From Reinekea forsetii (GTDB lineage: Bacteria; Pseudomonadota; Gammaproteobacteria; Pseudomonadales; Natronospirillaceae): a DNA stretch of 64,000 nucleotides. The position numbers and the translations under genes are program-made. Each line of letters starts with the position of its first letter. Positions within the stretch are counted from its first letter, which is position 1. This document shows positions 16,042-27,226 of this stretch, piece after piece. Where the stretch lies: the NCBI RefSeq assembly GCF_018860385.1, contig NZ_JAHKPH010000011.1, positions 186,001-250,000 on the forward strand, written 5' to 3'. The notes under the pieces are model-generated. The model was not told the DNA's origin and made no database searches. It was given only the letters and a program-made list of their open reading frames with translations.

Positions 16042-17055
16042 CTATCCCGCTAAACCTCCAATCCCCACCTTATTGCGAATTTCCTGTAAAAATGGGGTGG
16101 CTACGTTTCGGGCTTTTTCCGCACCAACTTTTAATGCTCGATCGAGTTCGGCGGGGTCGGCCATAAGGCGATTGTATTCTTCGCGTTTGTCTTTTAATTC
16201 TTCATTTAAAAATTCAAATAAGAACTTTTTCATTTCACCCCATGCGATGCCATCGGCGTACATCTTTCGAACATCGGCTTGCTGGCTTTCGTTGGTGAAT
16301 GCTGAATAGATAGAAAACAAAGAACAACCTTCAGGGTCTTTTGGTTCTCCTGGTTCAAGGCTGTTGGTTTTGATTTTGTTTATTAGCTTTTTAAATTTTT
16401 TCTCAGCTTCAAACAATGGGATGGTGTTGTTGTAGCTTTTTGACATTTTACGACCATCTAAACCCGGAATAATCATGGCGCTGTCATCCACAACGGCCTC
16501 TGGCAGCGTAAAGGTGTCGCCATAAATAAAATTGAATCGCTGAGCTATATCGCGAGCCATTTCAATGTGCTGGGTTTGGTCTTTACCAACCGGAATTTTC
16601 TGACCATTAAACATTAAGATGTCGGCGGTCATTAAAATCGGGTAGCTGAACAAGCCCATCTCGATGCCCTTATCGGCATCGGCATCACCGCTTTCTAAGT
16701 TGTCCTGAACCGCGGCTTTATAAGCATGCGCTCTGTTCATTAACCCTTTAGCGGCAATGGTAGTTAGTATCCAACTGAGCTCTGTTATTTCAGGGATGTC
16801 GCTTTGACGGTAAAAAGTGACACGGTCTACATCGAGACCACAGGCAAGCCAAGTAGCGGCACAAGATCGCGCAGATTCGCGAACGCGCTCTGGCTCGTGG
16901 CATTTTATTAATGCATGGTAGTCGGCTAAAAATAAGAAAGACTCCGCATTGTCTGCTTTGCTGGCTTCTATGGCTGGGCGAATTGCGCCTGCGTAGTTGC
17001 CTAAGTGCGGAGTGCCGGTGGTGGTAATGCCTGTTAATACGCGTGTTGTACTCAT
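16042..17055 (-). CDS. trpS: Tryptophanyl-tRNA synthetase
   Basis: A 337-residue class I aminoacyl-tRNA synthetase that charges tRNA-Trp. The HIGH-like motif appears as TPHLGNY at residues 15-21 and the KMSKS motif in [11 protein letters not shown] near residue 195. Length and domain order are normal. It stands alone with its own terminator; the intervening tandem heptamer block lies in the 3' untranslated region and may alter mRNA structure. Confidence 0.97.
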   Translation of the reverse strand: MSTTRVLTGITTTGTPHLGNYAGAIRPAIEASKADNAESFLFLADYHALIKCHEPERVRESARSCAATWLACGLDVDRVTFYRQSDIPEITELSWILTTIAAKGLMNRAHAYKAAVQDNLESGDADADKGIEMGLFSYPILMTADILMFNGQKIPVGKDQTQHIEMARDIAQRFNFIYGDTFTLPEAVVDDSAMIIPGLDGRKMSKSYNNTIPLFEAEKKFKKLINKIKTNSLEPGEPKDPEGCSLFSIYSAFTNESQQADVRKMYADGIAWGEMKKFLFEFLNEELKDKREEYNRLMADPAELDRALKVGAEKARNVATPFLQEIRNKVGIGGLAG

Positions 17056-17143
17056 AGGTCTCTTTATCTTCCTGTCAGAATCATTAAAAGTGTATCACAA
17101 TTCAATTTCGGGGTGCGATGCTTGCTAGGTTTTTCGCAAGCCC

Positions 17144-17172
17144 AAAAAAAGGGCGATTTAGTCGCCCTTTTT
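17144..17172 (-). terminator. Bidirectional terminator after secF
   Basis: Stem GGGCGA/TCGCCC with a 5-base loop, flanked by seven As on one side and five Ts on the other, located 28 bases beyond the secF stop. Confidence 0.92.
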
Positions 17173-17199
17173 GTTGTTAATTTTTTTTGCAGGTTAACA

Positions 17200-18165
17200 T
17201 TACGATTTGGAGGGCTCTTCCTCATCGTCTTCCACATCTTTAAGCCAAGAAGGCACTTCTTCTGTGTCTACCTCTTCTTTTTCTTTCGGCATCATGTCTT
17301 CTTTGGTCAGCTTCATCAACATCAAGATGTTTGCTGCCACATATATAGAAGAGTAGGTACCAATGGCCACACCTACCATGAGTGCTATGGCAAAACCATG
17401 AATGAGCTCGCCACCAAACACGCCCAGTGCAATTAGCACCAATAAGGTAGTTATTGAGGTTATTAAGGTTCGACCTAAGGTTTGGGTAAGTGACACGTTG
17501 ATTAAGTAATCTGACTCGTCACGACGAATCGAACGGAAGTTTTCACGAATTCGATCCGAGACCACAATGGTGTCGTTTAGGGAGTAGCCAATGACGGCCA
17601 ATACCGCGGCCAGTACCGTTAAGTCAAACGCCATTTGAGTGAGTGAAAAGAAGCCAATCACAATAATGACATCGTGAATCAAAGCGGCTACGGCGCCAAT
17701 GGCAAATTTAAATTGGAAGCGAAATGCAATGTAGAGCATGACTAAGCCCAACGCGACGATCATGCCGATGCCACCATTGTTCGCAAGCTCTTCACCGACT
17801 TGAGGACCCACAAATTCATTGCGACGCAATTGAACATTGCCTTGGTCTTGCTGAATTAATGCCAGTACTTGTTCACCCAGTTTTGGGTTGCTGTCTTCTT
17901 GCATGCTGATCAGCACGTCTGTGTTGTTACCAAAAAATTTAACATTTACATCTCGGTAACCTTCAGCATTGAGCACGTTCCTGATCTTGTCTAAATCAGC
18001 GGCTTCTTCGAAGCCCAACTCAATTTGTACGCCTCCGGTAAAATCCAAGCCGAAGTTCAATCCATTGATAGCGATAGAGCCAATCGAAACTAATAACAAC
18101 ACAATGGAAAAGGCGAGGGCAATCATGCGTTTGCCCATAAAGTTAATAACTTTGAGTTCTGTCAT
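17200..18165 (-). CDS. secF: Protein translocase subunit SecF
   Basis: A 321-residue inner-membrane protein of the SecDF complex, which uses proton motive force to help SecYEG pull proteins into the periplasm. It has a first membrane segment near 14-33, a periplasmic domain including LDFTGGVQIELGF near 38-50, and five further membrane segments from about 135 to 295 with the conserved VIGYSLNDTIVVSDRIRENFR block near 190-210. The tail is acidic. It follows secD by 11 bases. Confidence 0.96.
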   Translation of the reverse strand: MTELKVINFMGKRMIALAFSIVLLLVSIGSIAINGLNFGLDFTGGVQIELGFEEAADLDKIRNVLNAEGYRDVNVKFFGNNTDVLISMQEDSNPKLGEQVLALIQQDQGNVQLRRNEFVGPQVGEELANNGGIGMIVALGLVMLYIAFRFQFKFAIGAVAALIHDVIIVIGFFSLTQMAFDLTVLAAVLAVIGYSLNDTIVVSDRIRENFRSIRRDESDYLINVSLTQTLGRTLITSITTLLVLIALGVFGGELIHGFAIALMVGVAIGTYSSIYVAANILMLMKLTKEDMMPKEKEEVDTEEVPSWLKDVEDDEEEPSKS

Positions 18166-18176
18166 CTTGAGTCTCC

Positions 18177-20018
18177 TTAAATAGACAGCTTTTTAACAAC
18201 GCGACCACCATAAACCAAGTTGGTTAGGGCGCGTGTTAATAAGATGGCAGTGAACATTGACGTTAAAATACCGACCGATAATGTTATAGCAAAGCCTTTC
18301 ACTGGGCCTGTGCCGATTGCGTAGAGAATGACCGCTACAATGAGTGTGGTTAAGTTGGCATCTAAGATGGTAGAAAATGCACTGCCGTACCCTGCGTCTA
18401 TGGCCGTTTGAATCGGCTTGCCAGCCGCGAGTTCCTCTTTAATACGCGAGAAAATAAGTACGTTGGCATCTACCGCCATACCTACGGTTAAAACTATCCC
18501 TGCAATGCCTGGTAAGGTCAGTGTTGCGCCCAGCATCGACATAACCGCCATCATTAAGAATAGGTTTGCTGTGAGTGCAACCGCTGCGAAAATACCAAAT
18601 ACTTTATAGAAGCCCAGCATAAACAAAATGACTAAGCCGAAGCCAATGGCCACAGACATGAGTCCAGTTTGAATGTTCTCAGCTCCTAAGCTTGGTCCTA
18701 CCGTGCGTTCTTCAACAAAGGTCATTGGGGCGGCTAACGCACCAGCGCGTAATAGTAATGCCAATTCTGAAGCTTCTTCAGAGCTGTCTAAGCCTGTTAC
18801 TTGGAATTGTGATGAGAAGATGCCTTGAATCGTCGCCAAAGAAATAATTTCTTTAGTTTCGTAGTTTCGGTATTGCGGAACCTGTGTACCGTTAACCGTC
18901 TCATACCCTAAAAGTTCGGCCTTTTGCTCAATAAACAAAACACCCATGCGCTTTTTAAGATTGTTTTTTGTGTTTTGCCCCATACGAGCACCGCCTGCAC
19001 TGTCGAGGGTGACAGAAACCGAAGGTTGACCATTTTCGTCATAGGTTACATTGGCGTTTACAACGTTTTCACCGGTTACGATGATATCTCGGCTTAACAT
19101 TGCCGTGGCATTGCTGTCTTTAAATTTATAAAGCTCGCCACTGCCGTCTTGTGATTCCATTCGGTATTCTAAGTTTGCAGACTTACCTAAAATGTTTTTG
19201 GCGCGAGCGGTATCTTGTTCACCAGGAAGCTCAACTACAATGCGGTTACGACCTTGGCGTTGAACCAATGGCTCACTGACGCCTATTTCATTTACTCGGT
19301 TGCTCAGCGTGGTTTGGTTCTGCTTAATCGCGTAATCTTCCATCGCTGTAACGGCTTCTTCCGTTAAGGTAAGGTCTATCGCTGGAAGGTTTCGTGCGGT
19401 TGTATTTGAACGAGTAAATTCATTTAAGTTGCGGCTAAACCATGTGGTTGCGGCATCTCGGTGGTCTTCATCCGCTAAAATCACCTGAATGGTGCGATCG
19501 CCGCTGACAGTAACGGCACGGTAACGAATTTTTTCGGTACGCAAGTTGCGTTTTATATCGGATTCAAAGTTAGCTAAGCGAGATGCTAAGTACTTCTCCA
19601 TATCCACTTCCATCAAGAAGTGAACACCACCAGAAAGATCAAGACCTAATGCCATCGGCTTGCCACCTAGCGCTGTGAGCCAGCTCGGTGTGGTCGGCGC
19701 TAAGTTAAGGGCGACGACGTAATCGTTCCCTAAGCCTTTTTGCAGCGCGGCTTTTGCCAGCAGTTGATCTTTATTGCTGGTGACACGAATCAACAATGAT
19801 TGACCCTGAACTTCGCCACCAAAATATTCAATGTTGGCTTCTTCTAATACAGACTCGGCTTTATTCAGTGTTAGGTCGGTTACGATTAAGCCCGCGCTTG
19901 CACCGCGTACTTGAATGGCTGGGTCATTCGGGTAAAGGTTAGGCAGGCTGTAGTAAATACCCAGCACCAGCACTAAGCCAATTAACAGGTATTTCCACAA
20001 TGGGTATTTATTGAGCAT
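18177..20018 (-). CDS. secD: Protein translocase subunit SecD
   Basis: A 613-residue partner of SecF. After a first membrane segment (8-27) comes a large periplasmic region with GLDLSGGVHFLMEVD near residue 123 and VELPGEQDTARAKNILG near 265, then five membrane segments from about 450 to 605, including GMAVDANVLIFSRIKEEL near 520. Length is typical. yajC is upstream, but an intrinsic-terminator-like hairpin at 20090-20116 lies between them. Confidence 0.96.
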   Translation of the reverse strand: MLNKYPLWKYLLIGLVLVLGIYYSLPNLYPNDPAIQVRGASAGLIVTDLTLNKAESVLEEANIEYFGGEVQGQSLLIRVTSNKDQLLAKAALQKGLGNDYVVALNLAPTTPSWLTALGGKPMALGLDLSGGVHFLMEVDMEKYLASRLANFESDIKRNLRTEKIRYRAVTVSGDRTIQVILADEDHRDAATTWFSRNLNEFTRSNTTARNLPAIDLTLTEEAVTAMEDYAIKQNQTTLSNRVNEIGVSEPLVQRQGRNRIVVELPGEQDTARAKNILGKSANLEYRMESQDGSGELYKFKDSNATAMLSRDIIVTGENVVNANVTYDENGQPSVSVTLDSAGGARMGQNTKNNLKKRMGVLFIEQKAELLGYETVNGTQVPQYRNYETKEIISLATIQGIFSSQFQVTGLDSSEEASELALLLRAGALAAPMTFVEERTVGPSLGAENIQTGLMSVAIGFGLVILFMLGFYKVFGIFAAVALTANLFLMMAVMSMLGATLTLPGIAGIVLTVGMAVDANVLIFSRIKEELAAGKPIQTAIDAGYGSAFSTILDANLTTLIVAVILYAIGTGPVKGFAITLSVGILTSMFTAILLTRALTNLVYGGRVVKKLSI

Positions 20019-20089
20019 GGTCGTTCCTTGCTGTAAATGTGGCTACGTTGTTCAGGTTTTTATTTTACCAACGTCAAAGTCAGTAAAAT

Positions 20090-20118
20090 AAAAACCCGAC
20101 GAGGTGTCAGGTTTTTAC
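20090..20118 (-). terminator. Terminator-like hairpin between yajC and secD
   Basis: On the minus strand an 11-bp stem (AAAAACCTGAC/GTCGGGTTTTT with one G-T pair) and a 5-base loop is followed by a T-rich run. It would end or reduce yajC transcripts before secD. Confidence 0.75.
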
Positions 20119-20151
20119 AAACGCTTTGTTACGTATCGCAGCCTGGTTTTA

Positions 20152-20502
20152 TTAGATTGCTTTCAAAGTGCCTTTCGGTAACGTTGCCGAAATAGCCGCT
20201 TTTTGGAAAGATAAAACAACGTTAGGTGATACTTCAACCTGAACGTAATCATCGGTTACTTTAGAAACCTTACCCGCAATGCCAGCGGTTGTAACTACTT
20301 CGTCACCTTTGCTGATCGCCGATAACAGTTCTTTGTGTTCTTTTGCACGCTTAGACTGTGGGCGCCAAACCATGAACCAAAAAATAACGAAGAAAATACC
20401 CAACATGATAGGTAACTGCCACGGGCTCGGTTGAGCTGGAACGGTTTGTGCCATCGCGGCAACAGGTACAAGCGCTAAAATAGCGGCTAAAATCTTTTTC
20501 AT
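20152..20502 (-). CDS. yajC: Sec translocon accessory protein YajC
   Basis: A 116-residue membrane protein with one N-terminal hydrophobic stretch that may be a signal-like segment (KKILAAILALVPVAAMA), a second membrane segment near 33-51 (LPIMLGIFFVIFWFMVW), the conserved RPQSKRAKEHKELLSAISKGDEVVTTAGIAGKV region and a small C-terminal beta domain. Start chosen at 20502, where GGAG lies about 8 bases upstream; an in-frame start at 20523 would add seven residues with no ribosome site. It associates with SecDF. Confidence 0.94.
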   Translation of the reverse strand: MKKILAAILALVPVAAMAQTVPAQPSPWQLPIMLGIFFVIFWFMVWRPQSKRAKEHKELLSAISKGDEVVTTAGIAGKVSKVTDDYVQVEVSPNVVLSFQKAAISATLPKGTLKAI

Positions 20503-20554
20503 CAGTGATACTCCAAGTTTCAATTTTTAGTTGTTAGGGTGTTATTTTTAAACT

Positions 20555-22743
<2,189 letters not shown>

Positions 22744-23017
22744 GAATATTTTAAGTGGCTCAATTAAAGGGCGCTCATTCTAACTGAATTGTGCGCTAGG
22801 CTCCATGCGCAACGGTTTATTTTCGTTACCAACTGTGCTGATTGCTTGCCTAGGCTGCGGCGTTCTGGTATTCATAGCAACAATAAAGTAAGTTATCAGG
22901 TTGAATTAGTAAGTTGTTGAATTTAAAGGAAAGAATTCATTAATTATAATAGGTCAAAATTCGCACAACTATTAGCTGATAGGTGCGTATTGTAGCGATT
23001 TAAAAGGTTTAGTAGTT

Positions 23018-24670
23018 GTGCGCCGTAGTGAAGCATTATATCAACCCAGTTACAGAGACATAGTCGACGAGCTTTCGCAGCCAGTCGCGGTGTTTGATAA
23101 CTACTTCAATCTGATCTACGCCAACCTGCAATTTAACGAGCACGTCTCTAGAAAACCAACTTCCTTATTCGAACTTCTTCCCAACACAGCAAATATTGAT
23201 ACTCAGCAAATCCAACAAACCTTGTTGATCGATGGTCGATGGCAATCGCATGTAGAATCGCAAACCCAGTCAGGTCAGTCTTTGTATTTAACTCTGACAT
23301 CACTTAACAGTGATGGCCGGCAAAGATATGTCGCCACTTTTGAATTTAGCATGTTGGTTACCGCCCCGAACCTCTCGTTTATTCACCAGAAAGACCCGTT
23401 AACGTCATTACCGAATCGATATTCCTTTTTAGAGCGCCTTCGGCAACGAATCGTCAGTGCCGAACAAGACCCTAATTTCGCCATCTTATATTTCGATATC
23501 GACCACTTTAAAGACATAAATGAGCTTTACGGCCATGAAGTAGGCGACCAGTTGTTAAATGCTTGTGCCGAAAAAATTCGCGATATGCTCCGCAAAAGTG
23601 ATGTACTGGCAAGGCTTTCTGGGGATGAATTTGCTGCCATGGTGGAATACGGTGAAGACCATGAGATGCCCTATCTGTGCCACCGCTTAATGAGGTCATT
23701 TGAACGGCCGGTATCGGTTGGCAGACAAACTTTTCAAGTCAGTATTTCCATAGGCATCGCCTTTTACCCAGATCAAGGGACTACCGAGCAGCAATTATTG
23801 ATCAACGCAGAACGCGCAATGTTTGCCGCTAAAAAAAGTGGGCGTGCTCAATTTCAGTTGTTTGACCGAAAGTTATCGCTCAAAAACGAAGCTCAGCAAA
23901 GAATGGTCGAATCGTTGCGTTTTTCATTGCAATACGAACCCGAGCAATTCACCGCTGCGTATCAACCTTTGTATAATCTGCAAACCGGCGAGTTTAAGGG
24001 GGTAGAGGTGCTTTCACGTTGGTGCTCCCCTGAGTTAGGCCAAGTCCCTCCCGATAAATTTATTGCCTTAGCCGAGGCTCGCGGTTTAATTAATCTACAT
24101 TCTGCTCGCATGTTTGCTCTGATAGAGCGCGATGTGCTGTCTTGGTGTCATGGCAATGAACACTTTTCTCCCGTCATAGCAGTGAATGTTTCGGTTCAAC
24201 AAATAGACGATCAAGCTTTCCAATCACTCATTTTAACGTTGAATGAAAAAGTAAAAGCCGCTAACTGGCAGTTAGAGCTTGAAGTAATCGAATCACAGTT
24301 AATGACGCTTACCGATAGAGTCATAGAGCAATTCACCCAATGGCGAGAAGTGGGGATACGCATAGCCATTGATGATTTTGGCACCGGCTATTCTTGCTTA
24401 GCTTACTTGCACCAGTTGCCAATCGATAAACTGAAAATAGACCGACAGTTCCTAAAAACACAGACTCAGTCGCGTAAAGAAGACCAAATTATTTACGCCA
24501 TTTTGTCTATGGCCAACGCATTAAACATCGAAGTGCTCGCCGAAGGCATTGAATCCGACGAGCAGCGTGAACGATTACAACAATTGGGCTGCCAAACAGG
24601 GCAGGGTTTTGGCCTCGCCAAGCCTCAGCCATGGCACAAACGACTCATGACCGCGTTACCTGCGCTTTAG
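23018..24670 (+). CDS. PAS-like/GGDEF/EAL cyclic-di-GMP turnover protein
   Basis: A 550-residue cytoplasmic protein without membrane segments. Residues about 15-115 look like a PAS domain (PVAVFDNYFNLIYANLQF). The GGDEF domain follows (DPLTSLPNRYSFLERL near 125) with the signature as SGDEF and an RKSD inhibitory site 5 residues before it. The EAL domain (about 295-540) has EVL in place of EAL, with the other metal and catalytic positions kept: VNVS, EVIES, IDDFGTGYS, DKLKID, AEGIES and QGFGLAKP. Both activities are possible; the EAL side looks intact. GTG start. No signal partner is adjacent. Confidence 0.88.
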   Translation: MRRSEALYQPSYRDIVDELSQPVAVFDNYFNLIYANLQFNEHVSRKPTSLFELLPNTANIDTQQIQQTLLIDGRWQSHVESQTQSGQSLYLTLTSLNSDGRQRYVATFEFSMLVTAPNLSFIHQKDPLTSLPNRYSFLERLRQRIVSAEQDPNFAILYFDIDHFKDINELYGHEVGDQLLNACAEKIRDMLRKSDVLARLSGDEFAAMVEYGEDHEMPYLCHRLMRSFERPVSVGRQTFQVSISIGIAFYPDQGTTEQQLLINAERAMFAAKKSGRAQFQLFDRKLSLKNEAQQRMVESLRFSLQYEPEQFTAAYQPLYNLQTGEFKGVEVLSRWCSPELGQVPPDKFIALAEARGLINLHSARMFALIERDVLSWCHGNEHFSPVIAVNVSVQQIDDQAFQSLILTLNEKVKAANWQLELEVIESQLMTLTDRVIEQFTQWREVGIRIAIDDFGTGYSCLAYLHQLPIDKLKIDRQFLKTQTQSRKEDQIIYAILSMANALNIEVLAEGIESDEQRERLQQLGCQTGQGFGLAKPQPWHKRLMTALPAL

Positions 24671-24687
24671 TTAATTTCCCTAAGTGC

Positions 24688-24715
24688 TTGACACAAAAGA
24701 AAAATTCCCTAAAAT
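24688..24715 (+). promoter_or_regulatory. Sigma-70 promoter of tRNA-Leu
   Basis: Perfect TTGACA at 24688-24693 and TAAAAT at 24710-24715, spacing 16, ending 12 bases before the tRNA. The bases after it are C/G rich, usual for stable RNA promoters. Confidence 0.8.
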
Positions 24716-24727
24716 ACCGCCCACGTT

Positions 24728-24814
24728 GCCAGCGTGGTGAAATTGGTAGACACACGGGATTCAAAATCCCGCGCCCTTAAAAGCGTGCCGGTTCGAGTCC
24801 GGCCGCTGGTACCA
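24728..24814 (+). tRNA. tRNA-Leu (anticodon CAA)
   Basis: An 87-base class II tRNA with encoded CCA. The acceptor GCCAGCG pairs with CGCTGGT (one G-U); the anticodon stem CGGGA/TCCCG holds the loop TTCAAAA with anticodon CAA; the long variable arm typical of leucine is present; the T arm is GCCGGTTCGAGTCCGGC. It closely matches E. coli tRNA-Leu(CAA). Confidence 0.97.
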
Positions 24815-24824
24815 ACAAATTCAG

Positions 24825-24858
24825 AGCCCCGAGAGATTCATTTCCTCGGGGCTTTTTT
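24825..24858 (+). terminator. Rho-independent terminator of tRNA-Leu
   Basis: Perfect 9-bp stem AGCCCCGAG/CTCGGGGCT with an 11-base loop, followed by six Ts. Confidence 0.95.
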
Positions 24859-24894
24859 GTTTTAAAGGTTGGAAGCAAGCCACTTTCTGCAATG

Positions 24895-25172
24895 CTAAGG
24901 AATCCACTCTAAATAAACTAACGCTCTGCTCGATGATGAAGGGTATACCGCAGCATTTTCGGCAGCATCGTCTGTAAGAGTGATGATTTCACCATTGAGA
25001 ACTTCAAAATTCTCTTGTTTTAACTCTGACTTATCAATATCAAGCCCTTTATCGAGTCGGACATAAGTGCCAGACACCACGTAGTTATCTTTGTCTAGAA
25101 ACCAAACTTTATACCCCTAACATAAACTTGATTGTCATCTAAATCCCAAGGAATTGCGTATATTTTATGGTC
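24895..25172 (-). pseudogene. Frameshifted remnant of an unidentified gene
   Basis: The minus strand is open for 61 codons at 24895-25080, and the open frame continues upstream without a start to a TAG near 25118. Just there the other frame carries on as a plausible protein (HKIYAIPWDLDDNQVYVRG), so that inserting one G in the G run near 25118 would join the two into about 90 residues ending YVRLDKGLDIDKSELKQENF-type sequence. A stop precedes the upstream part and no start is seen. The KIYAIPWD stretch recalls PRC-barrel proteins, but this is weak. I read it as a decayed gene fragment. Confidence 0.45.
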
Positions 25173-25216
25173 CTATCTAAACTTGAGTGACATGACTGAC
25201 AAAAGCGAGGATTTCG

Positions 25217-25387
25217 ATGTTTTCATTATTTAAAGCAAACCCGACGAAAAAGCTCAAAAAGCAATATGAGCAGCTGGTATCAAAAGCATTCCAAGCGCAA
25301 CGAAATGGGGATATCCGTAGTTATTCATTGTTAACCGACGAAGCACAACAAGTACTGGCTAAAATAGAGCAACAGACCTATAAATAA
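25217..25387 (+). CDS. Small DUF6435-like protein
   Basis: A 56-residue ORF with GAGG seven bases before its ATG. It starts MFSLFKANPTKKLKKQYEQL and has AFQAQRNGDIRSYSLLTDEA, the pattern of small DUF6435-type proteins (MFxLFKxDPxKKLxK ... AMxAQRNGDIRxYSxLTxEAE) that are common in marine gammaproteobacteria. It is charged, helical and soluble, with no known function. It sits between two broken genes, but is itself intact. Confidence 0.75.
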   Translation: MFSLFKANPTKKLKKQYEQLVSKAFQAQRNGDIRSYSLLTDEAQQVLAKIEQQTYK

Positions 25388-25405
25388 AATTAAAAGGCTC
25401 GTTCA

Positions 25406-25495
25406 ATGAACAGTCTTATTACCGGTGGAAGTGGCTTTATTAGTCGCTCACTGTGCGAAGTTCTGGCTGAAGGCGGACATCATGTCACCGTGTAA
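25406..25495 (+). pseudogene. Truncated NAD-dependent epimerase (YfcH/TIGR01777-like)
   Basis: Only 29 residues are open: an N-terminal Rossmann strand with TGGSGFI followed by the first helix (SLCEVLAEGGHHVTV) and then TAA. This is the start of an SDR epimerase of the YfcH type; the remaining ~270 residues are not present downstream. Either a deletion or a nonsense event followed by decay removed the gene. A ribosome-like AAAGG lies before the ATG. Confidence 0.65.
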
Positions 25496-25996
25496 TCATT
25501 GGCAATACGTAGCTTAGTAAAAAATCAAAAAGAAAGTGGTACAGTGAGTGCGTTCTAAAAAGGCGTTTGTTCGAATCTAACGGCTCGTGAGCAATAAGTG
25601 TTACATTTAATTCTGATGAAGCGCTCAAACATAATATTTCAGAAAATCTGGTTATTAGTTTCGCGACAATAATTTCAATTTTACATATCGGTTCATTCAA
25701 TTTTTGCTCAAATTCAATCAGTAATAATTGTATGTGCTTGGTGAGTTCTAGGCAGTGACTTCTACTTCACATGCTGCCCATAAAAGCTTCATTCATACGG
25801 TTCCAGAATTTTTTCTCATACCAAAAGCGGAAATAAAGGTAGCCCGTTTCAAGAGATTGAAAATCAGTAAAAACAGTAAGTCAATAACACTTACGACAAG
25901 CAATTGAAGCCGTAAAAATAAATCTGTTAGTTAAAGACGAGTAGTTGTTGATTTATGAGTCAGGGGTTAAAGTAGTCTATTCGATACTAATTTCTT
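25496..25996. other. Gene-free interval, possibly decayed
   Basis: No intact gene seen in 500 bases. A 71-codon minus-strand ORF (25485-25700) has no family resemblance. On the minus strand at 25767-25881 a stretch of 37 codons reads LETGYLYFRFWYEKKFWNRM and ends at a TGA; it could be the tail of a lost gene. The base composition is AT-rich. Confidence 0.5.
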
Positions 25997-27001
25997 ATGG
26001 TCAACGGATTTATGTTCAAACGCGCCCCAGAACAACTTATCGTTATTGGTATATGTATAGTTTGTTTAACAGGTTTAGTCCCCTTCACGTTTATTCGCTT
26101 GTTTTCAGGAGAGTACTTAGTAGCAATCATCGACTTTATTGGGGTGGTCACTTCAGTTTTTGGCATTCGTTACGTCTGGAAGACTGGGAAAACGCAGGTA
26201 ATTGGAACCTTTATTGCGTTGATTGCTTTGGTGGGTATGACCGCGAACACCATGCTTTTAAGTCAGGCTGATCTGTATTTTCTCTACCCGGTCTTTATTT
26301 CAGCGTTTTTCTTGGCAACACCAGCAGCTGCATTGATTCTAACCTTATTGTCAACGTTTACTATCAGTTACTATCTTTCCCCGAGCTTGACCAGTTTAGA
26401 GTTAGCCAAGGTGGGGCTTTCGCTCTTTGCTACCGCAGTGTTTACGTTTATTTTTGCTACTCAGAGAAATCGACAGCGTGATGCGATGCAGAAGCTTTCG
26501 CGAACAGATTCGTTAACTCAGGCCGGCAATCGGATCGCGCTTAGAGATCATTTAGAAAAGGGAGTGGCGGCATCGCAGCGAGATGGTCACTTAATGTCTC
26601 TTTTAATTATTGATTTAGACGATTTCAAAAATATAAATGATCAATTCGGGCATCTGGCTGGTGATCAATTACTTCGAGAATTTGCTGATAGGATTCGACT
26701 AAGAATTAGAGCAACCGATCACCTTTTTCGCTTAGGAGGAGATGAATTTATAGTCCTTGCAAATCATGCGAGCGCCGAAACAGCCAACAAACTCGCTGCT
26801 GAATTACAATTACTGGTCGCGGATTCCTTTTTTAGCAATAAACTAACTGTGACGGCCTCGTTCGGGGTATCCCAATATCGTCTTGGAGAAACCGTTGATC
26901 AATGGATCGCTCGTACAGATGTTGCTATGTATGGGGCTAAAGAACTCGGCAAGAACCAGGTTGTGGAGGCCGATTTAAGCGCTGTTCAAATGATCGGCTA
27001 A
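25997..27001 (+). CDS. Membrane diguanylate cyclase (GGDEF)
   Basis: A 334-residue protein. About six hydrophobic segments fill residues 14-155, then a GGDEF domain spans about 170-325. The catalytic motif is intact (LFRLGGDEF) and an inhibitory RATD site stands five residues before it, so it should make cyclic di-GMP with product feedback. No EAL domain. The ATG given has no evident ribosome site; an ATG five codons later (26012) has GGA 5 bases upstream and may be the real start. The membrane sensor part is of an unassigned type. It follows the decayed interval and is monocistronic. Confidence 0.87.
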   Translation: MVNGFMFKRAPEQLIVIGICIVCLTGLVPFTFIRLFSGEYLVAIIDFIGVVTSVFGIRYVWKTGKTQVIGTFIALIALVGMTANTMLLSQADLYFLYPVFISAFFLATPAAALILTLLSTFTISYYLSPSLTSLELAKVGLSLFATAVFTFIFATQRNRQRDAMQKLSRTDSLTQAGNRIALRDHLEKGVAASQRDGHLMSLLIIDLDDFKNINDQFGHLAGDQLLREFADRIRLRIRATDHLFRLGGDEFIVLANHASAETANKLAAELQLLVADSFFSNKLTVTASFGVSQYRLGETVDQWIARTDVAMYGAKELGKNQVVEADLSAVQMIG

Positions 27002-27181
27002 TCGTTCAGGAGCAGCTATTCGAAGGTCTTACCCCTGTATCGGTATTTTGTGCCGATATCCTCTCTGTGTTGGCAATCATTTATGTGTACGACGCACATT
27101 AATCTACCTGCAACAGTTGTCTCTTCCTAATTTCTTAAATAATTTCTGTACAACACTTGCACTTCCGTTCCAATTAGTTAA

Positions 27182-27226
27182 ACTGTTTGCCATACACTAT
27201 GTGGTGCACAGTATATGGCAAACAGT
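27182..27226. promoter_or_regulatory. Operator-like 13-bp inverted repeat at padR
   Basis: ACTGTTTGCCATA at 27182-27194 and its exact reverse complement at 27214-27226 are separated by 19 bases; the inner region is itself nearly palindromic (ATAyACTrTG ... CAyAGTrTAT), the usual look of PadR sites. The annotated padR ATG (27215) lies inside the right arm. Confidence 0.7.

Noticed and set aside
15804-16309. Two plus-strand ORFs across the heptamer block
   Set aside because: The CTTGCAG tandem is open in all frames and gives LQLAACS repeats; they run on antisense to trpS.
24728-24814. tRNA-Leu as the attachment site of an integrated element
   Set aside because: I saw no integrase and no downstream repeat of the tRNA 3' end within the window.
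25485-25700. A 71-residue minus-strand ORF
   Set aside because: No recognisable motif, no ribosome site and located in a decayed interval.
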